Positions 16,727-24,343 of a stretch of 64,000 nt of DNA are shown here, one piece after another. The DNA is from Sphingopyxis fribergensis (lineage in GTDB: Bacteria; Pseudomonadota; Alphaproteobacteria; Sphingomonadales; Sphingomonadaceae), in assembly GCF_000803645.1 (NCBI RefSeq), contig NZ_CP009122.1, positions 534,501-598,500 on the forward strand, written 5' to 3'. Made by a program: the position numbers and the translations under genes. Under the pieces are notes generated by a model, which saw only the letters and a program-made list of their open reading frames with translations, had not been told where the DNA came from and did not search any database. Each line of letters opens with the position of its first letter. Position 1 is the stretch's first letter.

Positions 16727-16941
16727 TGCGCGCGCTATCCTATATCGCCGTCGCGATGCTCGCCGGGGCCGTCGGCGTCCATCTCGGAACTCGCCCGATG
16801 GTTCGGTATTATCGCTATCGCCTTACAGGTGCGATCACGTCCGATCAGATAGAGGCAGCGCTGCGCCTTGGCCGGGACTCGGTCCTCGCCGATATTACGC
16901 GAAATCTCGGCAACATGGGGAATGCCGGGGGAGGCCGATAA
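16726..16941 (+). CDS. Small membrane-anchored protein
   Basis: 71 residues. The head RALSYIAVAMLAGAVGVHLG is one membrane helix or uncleaved signal, followed by a basic segment (RPMVRYYRYRL) and a helical tail ending in glycines. It is coupled to the RHH gene upstream and the tail terminator downstream by TAATG overlaps. Role unknown; a superinfection-type function would be a guess. Confidence 0.5.
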   Translation: MRALSYIAVAMLAGAVGVHLGTRPMVRYYRYRLTGAITSDQIEAALRLGRDSVLADITRNLGNMGNAGGGR

Positions 16942-17369
16942 TGCCATCGATCCAGACGACGGATTGGCTTGCGCTCAAGGGCCGCGCTGACACGCTGGTC
17001 ACTTCGCCGGTTATGCTGCGCTTCGAGCCCGGCGCCATCGTCACACCGCCAGCGGACGCGTCCGGTCCCGCGCCCTATATCCTGCTGTCGGACGTGGTGA
17101 ACGAGCCCGTGCGCGCGGGCATAGACCCGCGCCTGCATATCCGTTCGGGCACGTTCATGCTCGCCATCCAATGGCCCATCGCGCGCGCTGTCACTCATAC
17201 CCAGCTCAAGGAAATCGCCGGTCAGGTCGCCGCGCACTTCCCCGCTGATCAGTGCATGTCGTTCGGGCCGTCGCGGCTCAAGGTGACGCAGGATTCGGAG
17301 GCGTTGCAGGCCTATGTGGACGGCGCCTGTCGCGTGGCGGTGGTTCGGGTGTTCTGGTCGTCGATGTAG
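16941..17369 (+). CDS. Tail terminator protein (DUF4128-like)
   Basis: 142 residues. The pattern WLALKGRADTLVTSPVMLRF, followed by YILLSDVVNEPVRAGIDPRL and LKEIAGQVAAHFPADQ, matches DUF4128-type tail terminators, which cap the tail tube and join it to the head. It is the structural gene that the two accessory cassettes surround; gp10-like and tail tube genes lie on either side of them. Confidence 0.7.
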   Translation: MPSIQTTDWLALKGRADTLVTSPVMLRFEPGAIVTPPADASGPAPYILLSDVVNEPVRAGIDPRLHIRSGTFMLAIQWPIARAVTHTQLKEIAGQVAAHFPADQCMSFGPSRLKVTQDSEALQAYVDGACRVAVVRVFWSSM

Positions 17370-17372
17370 AAG

Positions 17373-17558
17373 CTATCCGGCGCTGTCAGTGATTTCCTCG
17401 TGCAATTCATTGCAGAGCATCTCGGCTCGCCGAAGGAGAGAAATGATCTCGGTCGCGCGAGTATCGCTGGCCGCTTCCGCGCGCTCGGCGATCTCGTCTA
17501 TATCGATGGCCCATTCCAGCGCCCATTCGGCGAACTGCAAGTCGCGGTCGGTGGACAT
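17373..17558 (-). CDS. Small acidic helical protein, RHH2 cassette gene 3
   Basis: 61 residues (start ATG 17558-17556). The product STDRDLQFAEWALEWAIDID plus IAERAEAASDTRATEIISLL is acidic and helical, with DNA-mimic-like charge. Its start overlaps the stop of the 44-residue gene by one base, making it the third gene of a leftward chain. A longer frame upstream exists but would overlap that gene. Function unknown. Confidence 0.5.
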   Translation of the reverse strand: MSTDRDLQFAEWALEWAIDIDEIAERAEAASDTRATEIISLLRRAEMLCNELHEEITDSAG

Positions 17559-17692
17559 TATTCCCAACTCCTTTTGGTGGCGCGATAGGCGGCAGCGCAA
17601 AAGCGCTCCGCGTCGCGCTGCGTCTTGAAGGTCAGGTGAACGTCCGCAACCCACACCCGATACTTTCCTGGCCCGACCTTGGTCCAGCTCAT
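17558..17692 (-). CDS. Small basic protein, RHH2 cassette gene 2 (44 residues)
   Basis: ATG 17692-17690 overlaps the stop of the upstream gene (ATGA) and TAA 17560-17558 overlaps the next ATG. The product begins MSWTKVGPGKYRVWVADVH and ends in a basic helix (RDAERFCAAAYRATKRSWE). The couplings on both sides are the main evidence. Confidence 0.55.
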   Translation of the reverse strand: MSWTKVGPGKYRVWVADVHLTFKTQRDAERFCAAAYRATKRSWE

Positions 17693-17898
17693 CACTTGTT
17701 CTCCCTGACAACGACGTTGAGGACCGTGGAGCCGTCGGTGAGCGTCTGCTTCACAAGAGCAAGGTCGCGCACATCGACATAGATGGCTTCGAGGTCGCCT
17801 TCCCCGCCCTCAAAGGCGCCGCGCACCATCTCTTGCACTGCGTCGCGAAGCTCGGCGAGATTGCTGGGCATCCATCGTTCGAGAGTTTCGTTTGCCAT
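17692..17898 (-). CDS. Small phage protein, RHH2 cassette gene 1
   Basis: 68 residues. It reads METLERW-like: ANETLERWMPSNLAELRDAV, then an acidic segment (EGGEGDLEAIYVDVRDLALV) and a beta tail STVLNVVVREN. First gene of the leftward three-gene unit, starting just inside operator region 2. No family recognised. Confidence 0.5.
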   Translation of the reverse strand: MANETLERWMPSNLAELRDAVQEMVRGAFEGGEGDLEAIYVDVRDLALVKQTLTDGSTVLNVVVRENK

Positions 17899-17911
17899 TT
17901 TGCTTGCCTTT

Positions 17912-17976
17912 CCTAAACAATACCGTTTATATAAACAGCATCGTTTATAGGGTCAAGAGAAAAAGGTATCGTTTTC
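17912..17976. promoter_or_regulatory. Operator region 2, GTTTATATAAAC repeats
   Basis: Divergent region matching operator region 1: CCGTTTATATAAAC at 17923-17936, half-sites CTAAAC at 17912 and TCGTTTATAG at 17941, and the shared run CAAGAGAAAAAGGT followed by another CGTTT at 17970. It separates the leftward small-gene unit from RHH regulator 2. Confidence 0.65.
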
Positions 17977-18012
17977 TTGCGCGCAGATCGGACTCCCGCT
18001 AATCCTCGCCCA

Positions 18013-18165
18013 ATGGGCAGGCCACCGATGAATATGAAGCCGACGCCGGTGCGGCTGTCGAAGGACGCGCTTGAGCGAATTGATGCGCTTGTCGGCAACT
18101 ATGGCCGCGCTGGTTTCATCCGCGAGGCGGTAGAGCGCGAGCTTGAACGGAGGGAGGCGAAATGA
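18013..18165 (+). CDS. Ribbon-helix-helix regulator 2
   Basis: 50 residues from ATG 18013. It is a close paralogue of regulator 1: both start MGRPP, then PTPVRLSKDALERIDALVG and YGRAGFIREAVERELER. The upstream frame could extend 12 residues from 17977 but lies in operator sequence. Likely a dimeric repressor of the flanking divergent genes. The stop overlaps the next ATG. Confidence 0.8.
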   Translation: MGRPPMNMKPTPVRLSKDALERIDALVGNYGRAGFIREAVERELERREAK

Positions 18166-18362
18166 GCAAGGCAACCCCTTGGAATGATGCCTATCGACAC
18201 GAAGCCCGAGAAATTGCGGCCCTTACGCTTGAAATGGACGGCTTTAGATGGACAGCCGAACAGGTTCGAAGGGCTCGCCAGCCAAATCGACAGGAGGTGC
18301 GCGTGGCAATGCTTGCGCTGATGGTTGCTCGCGGCGAGTATCAACTGAGGCGACCTCTGTGA
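18162..18362 (+). CDS. Small phage protein after RHH2
   Basis: 66 residues, ATG overlapping the RHH2 stop. It reads SKATPWNDAYRHEAREIAAL then GFRWTAEQVRRARQPNRQEV, two helices with a positively charged face. The stop overlaps the next GTG. Function unknown. Confidence 0.5.
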   Translation: MSKATPWNDAYRHEAREIAALTLEMDGFRWTAEQVRRARQPNRQEVRVAMLALMVARGEYQLRRPL

Positions 18363-18655
18363 CCCCGATCGAACGCGCCGCCAACGCCGTCCTCTATGAT
18401 CTTGGCAAGCAGATGCGCGAGAGCGGGGAAACGGATTTCATCGAAGTGGCCAAGGTGGACGCGGCAAGCCTCGTCAGGACGATGCTGCAAGTGATCCGCG
18501 AGCCGTTTCAATCGTTCGACGATCCAGTTGCGATCGCGGGCGGCGAAGTGCTGGGCGCCGGGAAAGATCGGCCTCTCCATTGGTCGAATTACGCCGAAGC
18601 GAAACTGGTGTGGCAAGCCATGATCGACGCCGCGTTGAGCGAGGGCGCGCAATGA
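18359..18655 (+). CDS. Phage hypothetical protein
   Basis: 98 residues from GTG 18359 (GTGA overlap). The sequence PIERAANAVLYDLGKQMRES, then DAASLVRTMLQVIREPFQ and YAEAKLVWQAMIDAALS is helical; similar short proteins with ARAAYEAM-type tails are common in sphingomonad phages. Function unknown. Confidence 0.5.
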   Translation: MTPIERAANAVLYDLGKQMRESGETDFIEVAKVDAASLVRTMLQVIREPFQSFDDPVAIAGGEVLGAGKDRPLHWSNYAEAKLVWQAMIDAALSEGAQ

Positions 18656-18861
18656 CGCGCGAACCCGGCTATTACTGGATCAGGGAAAGGGAAACAAACC
18701 GCCCACCGTCGCCCGCCGAATGGGACGGCACGTACTGGTATTTCATGGGCTCGACCTACATGATCCGCGATGACGATATGGAAGAAGACTGCGGCACCGA
18801 AGAGCCGCAGCCGCTCATGTCGCGTTATGAAATCGGCGAGCGCATCACGCCCGCGAACTAA
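18652..18861 (+). CDS. Small Trp/Tyr-rich protein
   Basis: 69 residues, ATGA overlap with the preceding gene. It reads GYYWIRERETNRPPSPAEWD then GTYWYFMGSTYMIRDDD and ends RYEIGERITPAN, a small beta domain with an acidic patch. Similar short proteins are common accessory genes in alphaproteobacterial phages. Last gene before site C. Confidence 0.5.
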   Translation: MTREPGYYWIRERETNRPPSPAEWDGTYWYFMGSTYMIRDDDMEEDCGTEEPQPLMSRYEIGERITPAN

Positions 18862-18875
18862 AATCATGCCACCGC

Positions 18876-18888
18876 GCAACATTCTTGC
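18876..18888. promoter_or_regulatory. Motif GYAAYATTMTTRC, site C (before tail tube)
   Basis: GCAACATTCTTGC within GCGCAA-N5-TTGCGC, 73 bases before the tail tube start. TTGCGC is followed after 17 bases by TAACGT, mirroring site A. Confidence 0.5.
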
Positions 18889-18961
18889 GCGCACTGGCCT
18901 TCTGTTGTAACGTTCCGTCTTATCGGAGCGGCCCGGCTATGGGCAACAGGAGCGTCGGAAC

Positions 18962-19687
18962 ATGGCATTGCAGGCTGTCAACGGATCGAAGATCTACATC
19001 GGAACCCGCGTCGCGCCGAAAGGCACCGTAACGCTGGCTGATTTCACGGCGCAGGAAACCGAGTGGGACGAGATCGGCGGTTGGACGCAGTCGGGTTCGC
19101 TCGGCGACACCCAGAACCTGATCACCCAGCCGTTCATCGGTGAGGGACGCGAACGCCAGATCAAGGGCACCCGCATCGGAGGATCGATGGAAAACACATT
19201 CGCGCCCGATTCCAACGACCCCGGCCAAATCAAGTTCAAGGCGGCGATCGAAAGCTGCTCGCCCTATGCGTTCAAGGTCGAATGGGGCGCCGGCTGCGCT
19301 TCCGAGGGCGAAGTCACGATCAGCGTCGCGACGCCAGGCGTCATCACATGGCCCGACGGGCACGGCTTGGAAGCGGGCTCGCCGGTCATGTTTACCCCGG
19401 AAGGCGGCAACATGCCGACCGGGCTCACCGCGGACACCGTCTATTATGTCGTTGAGGCTGGCCTGACCCCCACCACCTTCAGCGTATCGGCGACCCCCGG
19501 CGGCGGCGCTATCGCCACGACGCTTGCGGCCACCGCAACTTCGATCACCGCGACCGCGCAGCCCGCTGGGCAGACGGATCTGTTCTTCGGCCTTGCTATG
19601 CCCGGTGCGAAACAGGGCGGCGCTGCAAACACGGCGCTGCTCCGCACGTGGGCCATCGCCGTCGACAGTAATATCGTCGAAATCTGA
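18962..19687 (+). CDS. Major tail tube protein
   Basis: 241 residues. The head ALQAVNGSKIYIGTRVAPKG and MENTFAPDSNDPGQIKFKAA fit lambda gpV-like tail tube proteins. From about residue 112 an extra beta domain is inserted (VITWPDGHGLEAGSPVMF, TGLTADTVYYVVEAG), of the type also found in tail fibres, probably displayed on the tail surface. The C-terminus then returns to tube-like strands. Start has an AGGAGCGT upstream. Confidence 0.75.
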   Translation: MALQAVNGSKIYIGTRVAPKGTVTLADFTAQETEWDEIGGWTQSGSLGDTQNLITQPFIGEGRERQIKGTRIGGSMENTFAPDSNDPGQIKFKAAIESCSPYAFKVEWGAGCASEGEVTISVATPGVITWPDGHGLEAGSPVMFTPEGGNMPTGLTADTVYYVVEAGLTPTTFSVSATPGGGAIATTLAATATSITATAQPAGQTDLFFGLAMPGAKQGGAANTALLRTWAIAVDSNIVEI

Positions 19688-19690
19688 TCA

Positions 19691-19737
19691 TCTAAGGGCG
19701 GCGGGGTTCGGGTCCCTTGCCGTCCTTAGACCCGAAC
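19691..19737 (+). promoter_or_regulatory. Two overlapping hairpins between tail tube and chaperone genes
   Basis: Hairpin 1 pairs TCTAAGG (19691) with CCTTAGA (19724) and CGGC with GCCG inside it. Hairpin 2 pairs GTTCGGGTC (19706-19714) with GACCCGAAC (19729-19737). They share bases and cannot both form. Neither has a T run, so a processing or attenuation role is more likely than termination. Confidence 0.45.
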
Positions 19738-19756
19738 GACCCGAGAGAGACTAAAC

Positions 19757-20170
19757 ATGGACATTGGCAATCTCACCAAGAAAGTTGACCTGAACGAAGG
19801 CGAGTGGATCGACGACATTCCTGACATGGAGGGCGTCCGCTTCAAGGTCCGCTCGACCAACTTCAAGCCCTATAAGGTGGCCACCGCGGGCCTCGCGCGT
19901 CGCAGCGGCAAGAAGCTACGCACCGACGCGGGTATCGTCGACTTCTCGGTCATCTCGGGCAAGGCGCTCGCCGAGCATATCCTGCTCGATTGGGAAGGCC
20001 CGACCGAGAACGGCAAGCCGCTGAAATACGACGCCAAGCGCGCTCTCGCGATCCTGACAGCCGACGACAGCTTCGGCATCGGCGACGCGTTCCGGCGCGC
20101 GGTCGAATGGGCTGGCGACCAGGTTGCCGAGCGCATCCGGGAAACGGCCACGGAAGCGGCGGGAAACTAA
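19757..20170 (+). CDS. Tail assembly chaperone, short form (gpG-like)
   Basis: 137 residues between tail tube and tape measure, the place of lambda gpG. Content: VRFKVRSTNFKPYKVATAGL, GKALAEHILLDWEG, AKRALAILTADDSFG. The stop TAA follows directly on a slippery GGGAAAC. The short form would coat the tape measure protein during tail assembly; a fraction of ribosomes should shift -1 into the next frame. Confidence 0.8.
   Translation: MDIGNLTKKVDLNEGEWIDDIPDMEGVRFKVRSTNFKPYKVATAGLARRSGKKLRTDAGIVDFSVISGKALAEHILLDWEGPTENGKPLKYDAKRALAILTADDSFGIGDAFRRAVEWAGDQVAERIRETATEAAGN
20161..20167 (+). promoter_or_regulatory. -1 ribosomal frameshift site GGGAAAC
   Basis: In the zero frame the heptamer is read G-GGA-AAC and is followed by TAA. 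Slippage by -1 gives GGG-AAA and opens the frame that continues to 20547. The X-XXY-YYZ form and the position before the gpG stop match the conserved tail chaperone frameshift of long-tailed phages. Confidence 0.85.
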
Positions 20171-20547
20171 AAGCCGCTCTCCTCTGGTGGCTGGATCACG
20201 GCGACGAGTGGAAGGCGGCGAAGGAAAAGGCAGACGCGGAAGGTTCTGACATTCCCGATCAGTTCGACCCGCCGGAGTTATTGGAAGGGTTCGGGGGCTG
20301 GTATGCGGATTTCTGGAAACTCTCGACCGAGCGCCAAGTTGGCTTCGGCGTCGGCCCCATCCCCCAAAGTGCAATCGATCGCCATGTCGCTGGCTGGGGA
20401 TATGAGGACGCCGACACCTTCGAATTTTGCATTCGGGCATTGGACGGGGCCTATCTCATGAAGGCCAACGGGTCCGACGACGACGCGCCGCCCGTGTCGC
20501 CCATGGAGGCGTTTCGCGGCGCCACCTCGCATCGCAGGAAGGGGTAG
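20167..20547 (+). CDS. Tail assembly chaperone extension (gpT part of gpGT)
   Basis: About 126 residues with no own start, reached by -1 frameshift from the gene at 19757; the fused product would be about 263 residues. It begins LKAALLWWLDHGDEWKAAKE and has DPPELLEGFGGWYADFWKL, VAGWGYEDADTFEFCIRALD. In lambda the T part recruits tail tube subunits. Downstream the tape measure gene starts three bases after the stop. Confidence 0.8.
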   Translation, partial: LKAALLWWLDHGDEWKAAKEKADAEGSDIPDQFDPPELLEGFGGWYADFWKLSTERQVGFGVGPIPQSAIDRHVAGWGYEDADTFEFCIRALDGAYLMKANGSDDDAPPVSPMEAFRGATSHRRKG

Positions 20548-20550
20548 GCC

Positions 20551-23031
20551 GTGGACGTAGCAGCCCTGTCTCTAAGCGTCGATTCCAAAGACGTCGTTTC
20601 CGCAACGGCGGACCTGGACAAATTCGCCGCGTCCGCCGATCGCGCTGCTGCGGCTGGCGGCAAGCTGTCGGGCGGGGGGAATGCCGCCAAGCTCGCCGGG
20701 GATTACTCCCGCGCCGCGCGCGCTGCCGATCAGGCGGGCGGGGCCGTGACGAAAGCCGCCGCGGCGGTGAACGCCGCCAACGCCCATGTCGTCACCTATC
20801 GCAACCATTTGCAGGGCATCGTCACGGCTTCGGGGCAGGCGGCCGCTGCCCAAACGACGATGGCCACGGCGGTCACCCGATCCGCCATGGCGACGCAGCA
20901 AGCGGACGCGCACGTCATAGCCCATAGGGCCAATCTTGAGCGGCTGGCGACCGCGAACGCTGCGGCGGCGGCAGCGAGCGGGACTGCGGCGCCGAGAATA
21001 GCAGCCGTCGGCGTCTCCGGTCGCGCGGCGGGTGCGATCCTGTCAGGTCTGGCGGGAATTCTTGGCGGATTGGCGGGCGTTATCATCGGGTCGGTTGTAT
21101 CGGCATTGGTCGAAATGGCCGCGAAGCTGTTCGACACCACCGAGGATGCGAAAAAACTGGCAGAAGCATTCGATACCACGTCATTCTCCACCTACGCGCT
21201 TAGCGACGCGCAAGGAATTCTCTCGGGCGTTTTCGACCTGACGACCGGGAAAATCAAAACTCAAACGGGCGCGCTCCACGACTTGGCTCGCGCGCAGCTT
21301 CTCGTTGCGCAGGCGCAATCGATGGGCAAGCTAGCCGAGCACAACAGCTATTTGTCCAACGTCGGAAGTGAAACCGGGCGTACGGAAAAAAAGTGGTGGG
21401 AGGGCGGCGGTGTCCGAGATCCCAAAACTGGCGGCTACGGCCTCGGTTGGTATGCGCCCACATGGGAAGCCAAAGTAGCGCAGGGCGTTCAGGCCGGAAC
21501 AATGAAGCCGGAAGACGCCATGCGTACGCTCTCGGGCATGCAAGCCTCGGGCAATATCAAGAACGAAACGTACACTAAGCTGCTGGGCGCGGTTACAGGC
21601 ATCGGGCTGGAAAAGGAAAATCAGAAACTCCTCGAGAAGGCGCTGGATTCCCTTGAGAGTGGCAAACTGGATTCCGCCTTCCTGAAACCCGACGCGGCGA
21701 AGAAGCCACCAAAGGGCCGTAGCGGCGGCAAGACCGACGCCGAGAAGATCGCCGATCTCGTTCGCAATGCCGAAGCCGAAATCACCGTCGAGCAGAACCG
21801 GTCGAAGGCGGTGCAGATGTCGGCCGAAGCCGCGGCGGAATTGGAGCAGCGCACAAAGCTGTTGAACGCGGCATCCTCTGCCGGACTGAAGATCACGCCT
21901 GCGCTCACCGGGCAAATCGACAAGCTCGCCGCTGCCTATGCCGATGCGAAAGTCGCGGCGGACGTTGCGGAGGTGACCAAGGGCGTCACGGACGACATCG
22001 ATAAACGCCGGGCTGCCCTCGCCGACGAGGCCAAGCTGATCGGTCTGCGGGGCGAGGCATACGACCGCGCGCGCCGCGAGATGGATGCGCAGCGAAAGCT
22101 GAGCGACGCGCTGCCGAACGGTGCGATTGCCGTAACCGGCAACCTGACCGGCAAAGAGTCCGACGAGATCGAGCAGAATAACCGACTGGAGCGGATCGCG
22201 CGAATCAAGCAGGCTGGCGAGGACGCGGCCTATGCCATGGATCTTGAGCGCCGCGCGATTGGCCTGACTGGCGCGGCCGCAATCGAGTATGCCTATATTT
22301 CCGAGCGCCTGATCGAAGCGAAGCGCGCTGGCATCGAATTGTCGCCGGCAGAGGTCGCGGCCATCAACGCCGCCGGCTCTGCATACGCCAATACGCGTTA
22401 CGAGGTAGACAAGACCGCTAAGTCGCTCGCGGACTCTCGCGAGATCACGATGGGTTTCTTCTCGGACTGGAGTAGCGGCGTCCGAGAAAGCGGCAACATC
22501 TTCAAGTCGTTCGCTGACGCGGCGGTGAATAGCATAAACCGGATCATCGACAAGCTGATCGAGGCCGCGATCCAGCAAATGTTCTTCAATTCTGTTGCTG
22601 GCGCGAGCGGCGGAGGCGGCTTCCTTGCTTCGATTGGGGGCTTCCTCGGCTTCGCCAATGGTGGGGCGTTTGGCACGGCGCAGAAGTTCGCCAAGGGCGG
22701 CGCCTTCACAAACCAGATTGTGACGTCCCCGACCCTGTTCAAATTCGCCAACGGGGCGGCGATGGGAGAAATGGGCGAGGCCGGGCCGGAAGCGATCATG
22801 CCGCTCACCCGCGGGCCGGATGGCAAGCTCGGGGTCCAGTCGCACGGCGGCGGGCGACCTTCGGTTCGGATGGGCGATGTCTACCTCGAAATTCGGCTTG
22901 AGGGGGCAATGACGCCGGAAACCGTGATTGCCATTGCGCGCGAAGCTGGGGAGCAGGCGGTCACGACGATCCGCCGCGACTTTGCCAGCATCGCCGCAGA
23001 ATATGAAACGAACGGGGCGGTGGTCGAATGA
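20551..23031 (+). CDS. Tail tape measure protein
   Basis: 826 residues from GTG 20551, with AGGAAGGGG nearby. Features: Ala-rich coiled N-terminus, a membrane-like stretch AILSGLAGILGGLAGVIIGS at about 161-185, long helical regions (AEAEITVEQNRSKAVQMSAE) and a C-terminus with FSDWSSGVRESGNIFKSFAD and GEMGEAGPEAIMPLTRGPDG typical of lambda-type tape measure proteins. By the usual 0.15 nm per residue it predicts a tail of about 120 nm. Confidence 0.9.
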   Translation: MDVAALSLSVDSKDVVSATADLDKFAASADRAAAAGGKLSGGGNAAKLAGDYSRAARAADQAGGAVTKAAAAVNAANAHVVTYRNHLQGIVTASGQAAAAQTTMATAVTRSAMATQQADAHVIAHRANLERLATANAAAAAASGTAAPRIAAVGVSGRAAGAILSGLAGILGGLAGVIIGSVVSALVEMAAKLFDTTEDAKKLAEAFDTTSFSTYALSDAQGILSGVFDLTTGKIKTQTGALHDLARAQLLVAQAQSMGKLAEHNSYLSNVGSETGRTEKKWWEGGGVRDPKTGGYGLGWYAPTWEAKVAQGVQAGTMKPEDAMRTLSGMQASGNIKNETYTKLLGAVTGIGLEKENQKLLEKALDSLESGKLDSAFLKPDAAKKPPKGRSGGKTDAEKIADLVRNAEAEITVEQNRSKAVQMSAEAAAELEQRTKLLNAASSAGLKITPALTGQIDKLAAAYADAKVAADVAEVTKGVTDDIDKRRAALADEAKLIGLRGEAYDRARREMDAQRKLSDALPNGAIAVTGNLTGKESDEIEQNNRLERIARIKQAGEDAAYAMDLERRAIGLTGAAAIEYAYISERLIEAKRAGIELSPAEVAAINAAGSAYANTRYEVDKTAKSLADSREITMGFFSDWSSGVRESGNIFKSFADAAVNSINRIIDKLIEAAIQQMFFNSVAGASGGGGFLASIGGFLGFANGGAFGTAQKFAKGGAFTNQIVTSPTLFKFANGAAMGEMGEAGPEAIMPLTRGPDGKLGVQSHGGGRPSVRMGDVYLEIRLEGAMTPETVIAIAREAGEQAVTTIRRDFASIAAEYETNGAVVE

Positions 23032-23687
23032 AAATCTACCAGTTCCCGACCTTTCGCGTCGAGACGCAGCTGTTTCATTCGCCCGGCGCAGGGTATGACG
23101 GCGGCCTCACCGCGGGCGGCGCGCAGTTCATCACGCCAGAGCCGGGCGGTTTCGGCGTCCTCGAAATTCAGCCGGCGATCATCGACACCGAATGGGACGC
23201 CCCGCTCGCGTCGTGGATCATGTCGAAGGTCAGCGGACAGATTTTCCGGGTCCGCCTCGCACCTTCTCCGCAGATTGCTTACAGCAAGAAGCGTGGGATG
23301 ATGGCCGTGCCGTGGAACAATGGCCAGTCATGGTCGAACCAGGAAGAATGGGACGGCGACTTCACCGCGATCATGTCGGCGGGGCAGCTCAAGGGCTCGG
23401 TCGTCATGCAATTCGACTTGACCGGCGTCGGCCCGATCGTCTCGCCGGGCCATGTCGTCGGCCATGCCTATGAAAGCTATCTGATCGACGAAATCACCTA
23501 TGAAGGGGACATCGGGACCGCGATCGTGAGCCCGCCCCTGCGCCGCGACGTCTATGTGGGCGACAACTGCTATCTCCGCCCATGGTTTACCGGGCGCATC
23601 AGCAACGGGGCCGATATTCGATCGGCGTACAACAATCTGGGCCATGTGAAGCCCGGCAACATCGTCCTGCAAGAAGCGATCGTATGA
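23028..23687 (+). CDS. Minor tail protein (distal tail type)
   Basis: 219 residues overlapping the tape measure stop. Beta-rich: EPGGFGVLEIQPAIIDTEWD, SGQIFRVRLAPSPQIAYSKK, then VGDNCYLRPWFTGRISNG. Position after the tape measure gene suits a distal tail or hub protein. Family recognised only loosely. Confidence 0.65.
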   Translation: MKIYQFPTFRVETQLFHSPGAGYDGGLTAGGAQFITPEPGGFGVLEIQPAIIDTEWDAPLASWIMSKVSGQIFRVRLAPSPQIAYSKKRGMMAVPWNNGQSWSNQEEWDGDFTAIMSAGQLKGSVVMQFDLTGVGPIVSPGHVVGHAYESYLIDEITYEGDIGTAIVSPPLRRDVYVGDNCYLRPWFTGRISNGADIRSAYNNLGHVKPGNIVLQEAIV

Positions 23688-24343
23688 GCGCATTTTACGA
23701 TCAGATCGACGAGATCCTCGGCGAAGCGGATGACCTGAGTGACATCGTCGCGATGGTCCGCAAGTGCTGGTTCTACGACTTCCTCGGTGATCCCGTGCGT
23801 CTCTGGGACGGGCAGGGAAATTTCGTCGACAGCGATGGCAACGAGTGGATGGGAACGGTCGACGCCAATGGCGGCAATCTGCACAAGACGCCTTCGCTGC
23901 AAGACGGCCGCGACGGCACCGCCGCATCCTATAATTTCTCTCTGAGCATCCCGTCGATTCCGGGGCAGGACACGCTGGAGCTCTACAATGCGCTGAAGTC
24001 GGAGCAGTCAAAGGTCTTTGGCCGCAAACTGGTCTGCTATCTTGTGCTGTTCGTCGATGGCGAGGGGCTGCGCCCTGGCACGCCAGTCAGCTTCTACAAA
24101 GAGATGACGATGTTCTCGCCGAAATTCTCGGAGACCATCGGGCGGTCGGCGTCGGGTGCGATCGTGAAGACTTATACCGCATCAATCACTGCGAAGGACA
24201 ATAACCACGGGCGCAGCGAAATCCCCGGCAGGACGTATGCGGACACGATGCAGAAGCGCCGCGCGAACCAGCTTGGCGTTTCCGTCGATAAGGGCTCCGA
24301 GTATCTCGCCCTGCTCGCCAACCGAACCTATCAGGTGCCGTGA
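23684..24343 (+). CDS. Tail tip protein
   Basis: 219 residues from ATG 23684 (ATGA). Motifs: CWFYDFLGDPVRLWDGQGNF then SFYKEMTMFSPKFSETIG and YADTMQKRRANQLGVSVDKG. It sits between minor tail proteins and resembles DUF2163-adjacent tail tip proteins of siphophages such as lambda gpL in position, but lacks visible cysteine ligands for an Fe-S cluster. Confidence 0.6.
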   Translation: MSAFYDQIDEILGEADDLSDIVAMVRKCWFYDFLGDPVRLWDGQGNFVDSDGNEWMGTVDANGGNLHKTPSLQDGRDGTAASYNFSLSIPSIPGQDTLELYNALKSEQSKVFGRKLVCYLVLFVDGEGLRPGTPVSFYKEMTMFSPKFSETIGRSASGAIVKTYTASITAKDNNHGRSEIPGRTYADTMQKRRANQLGVSVDKGSEYLALLANRTYQVP

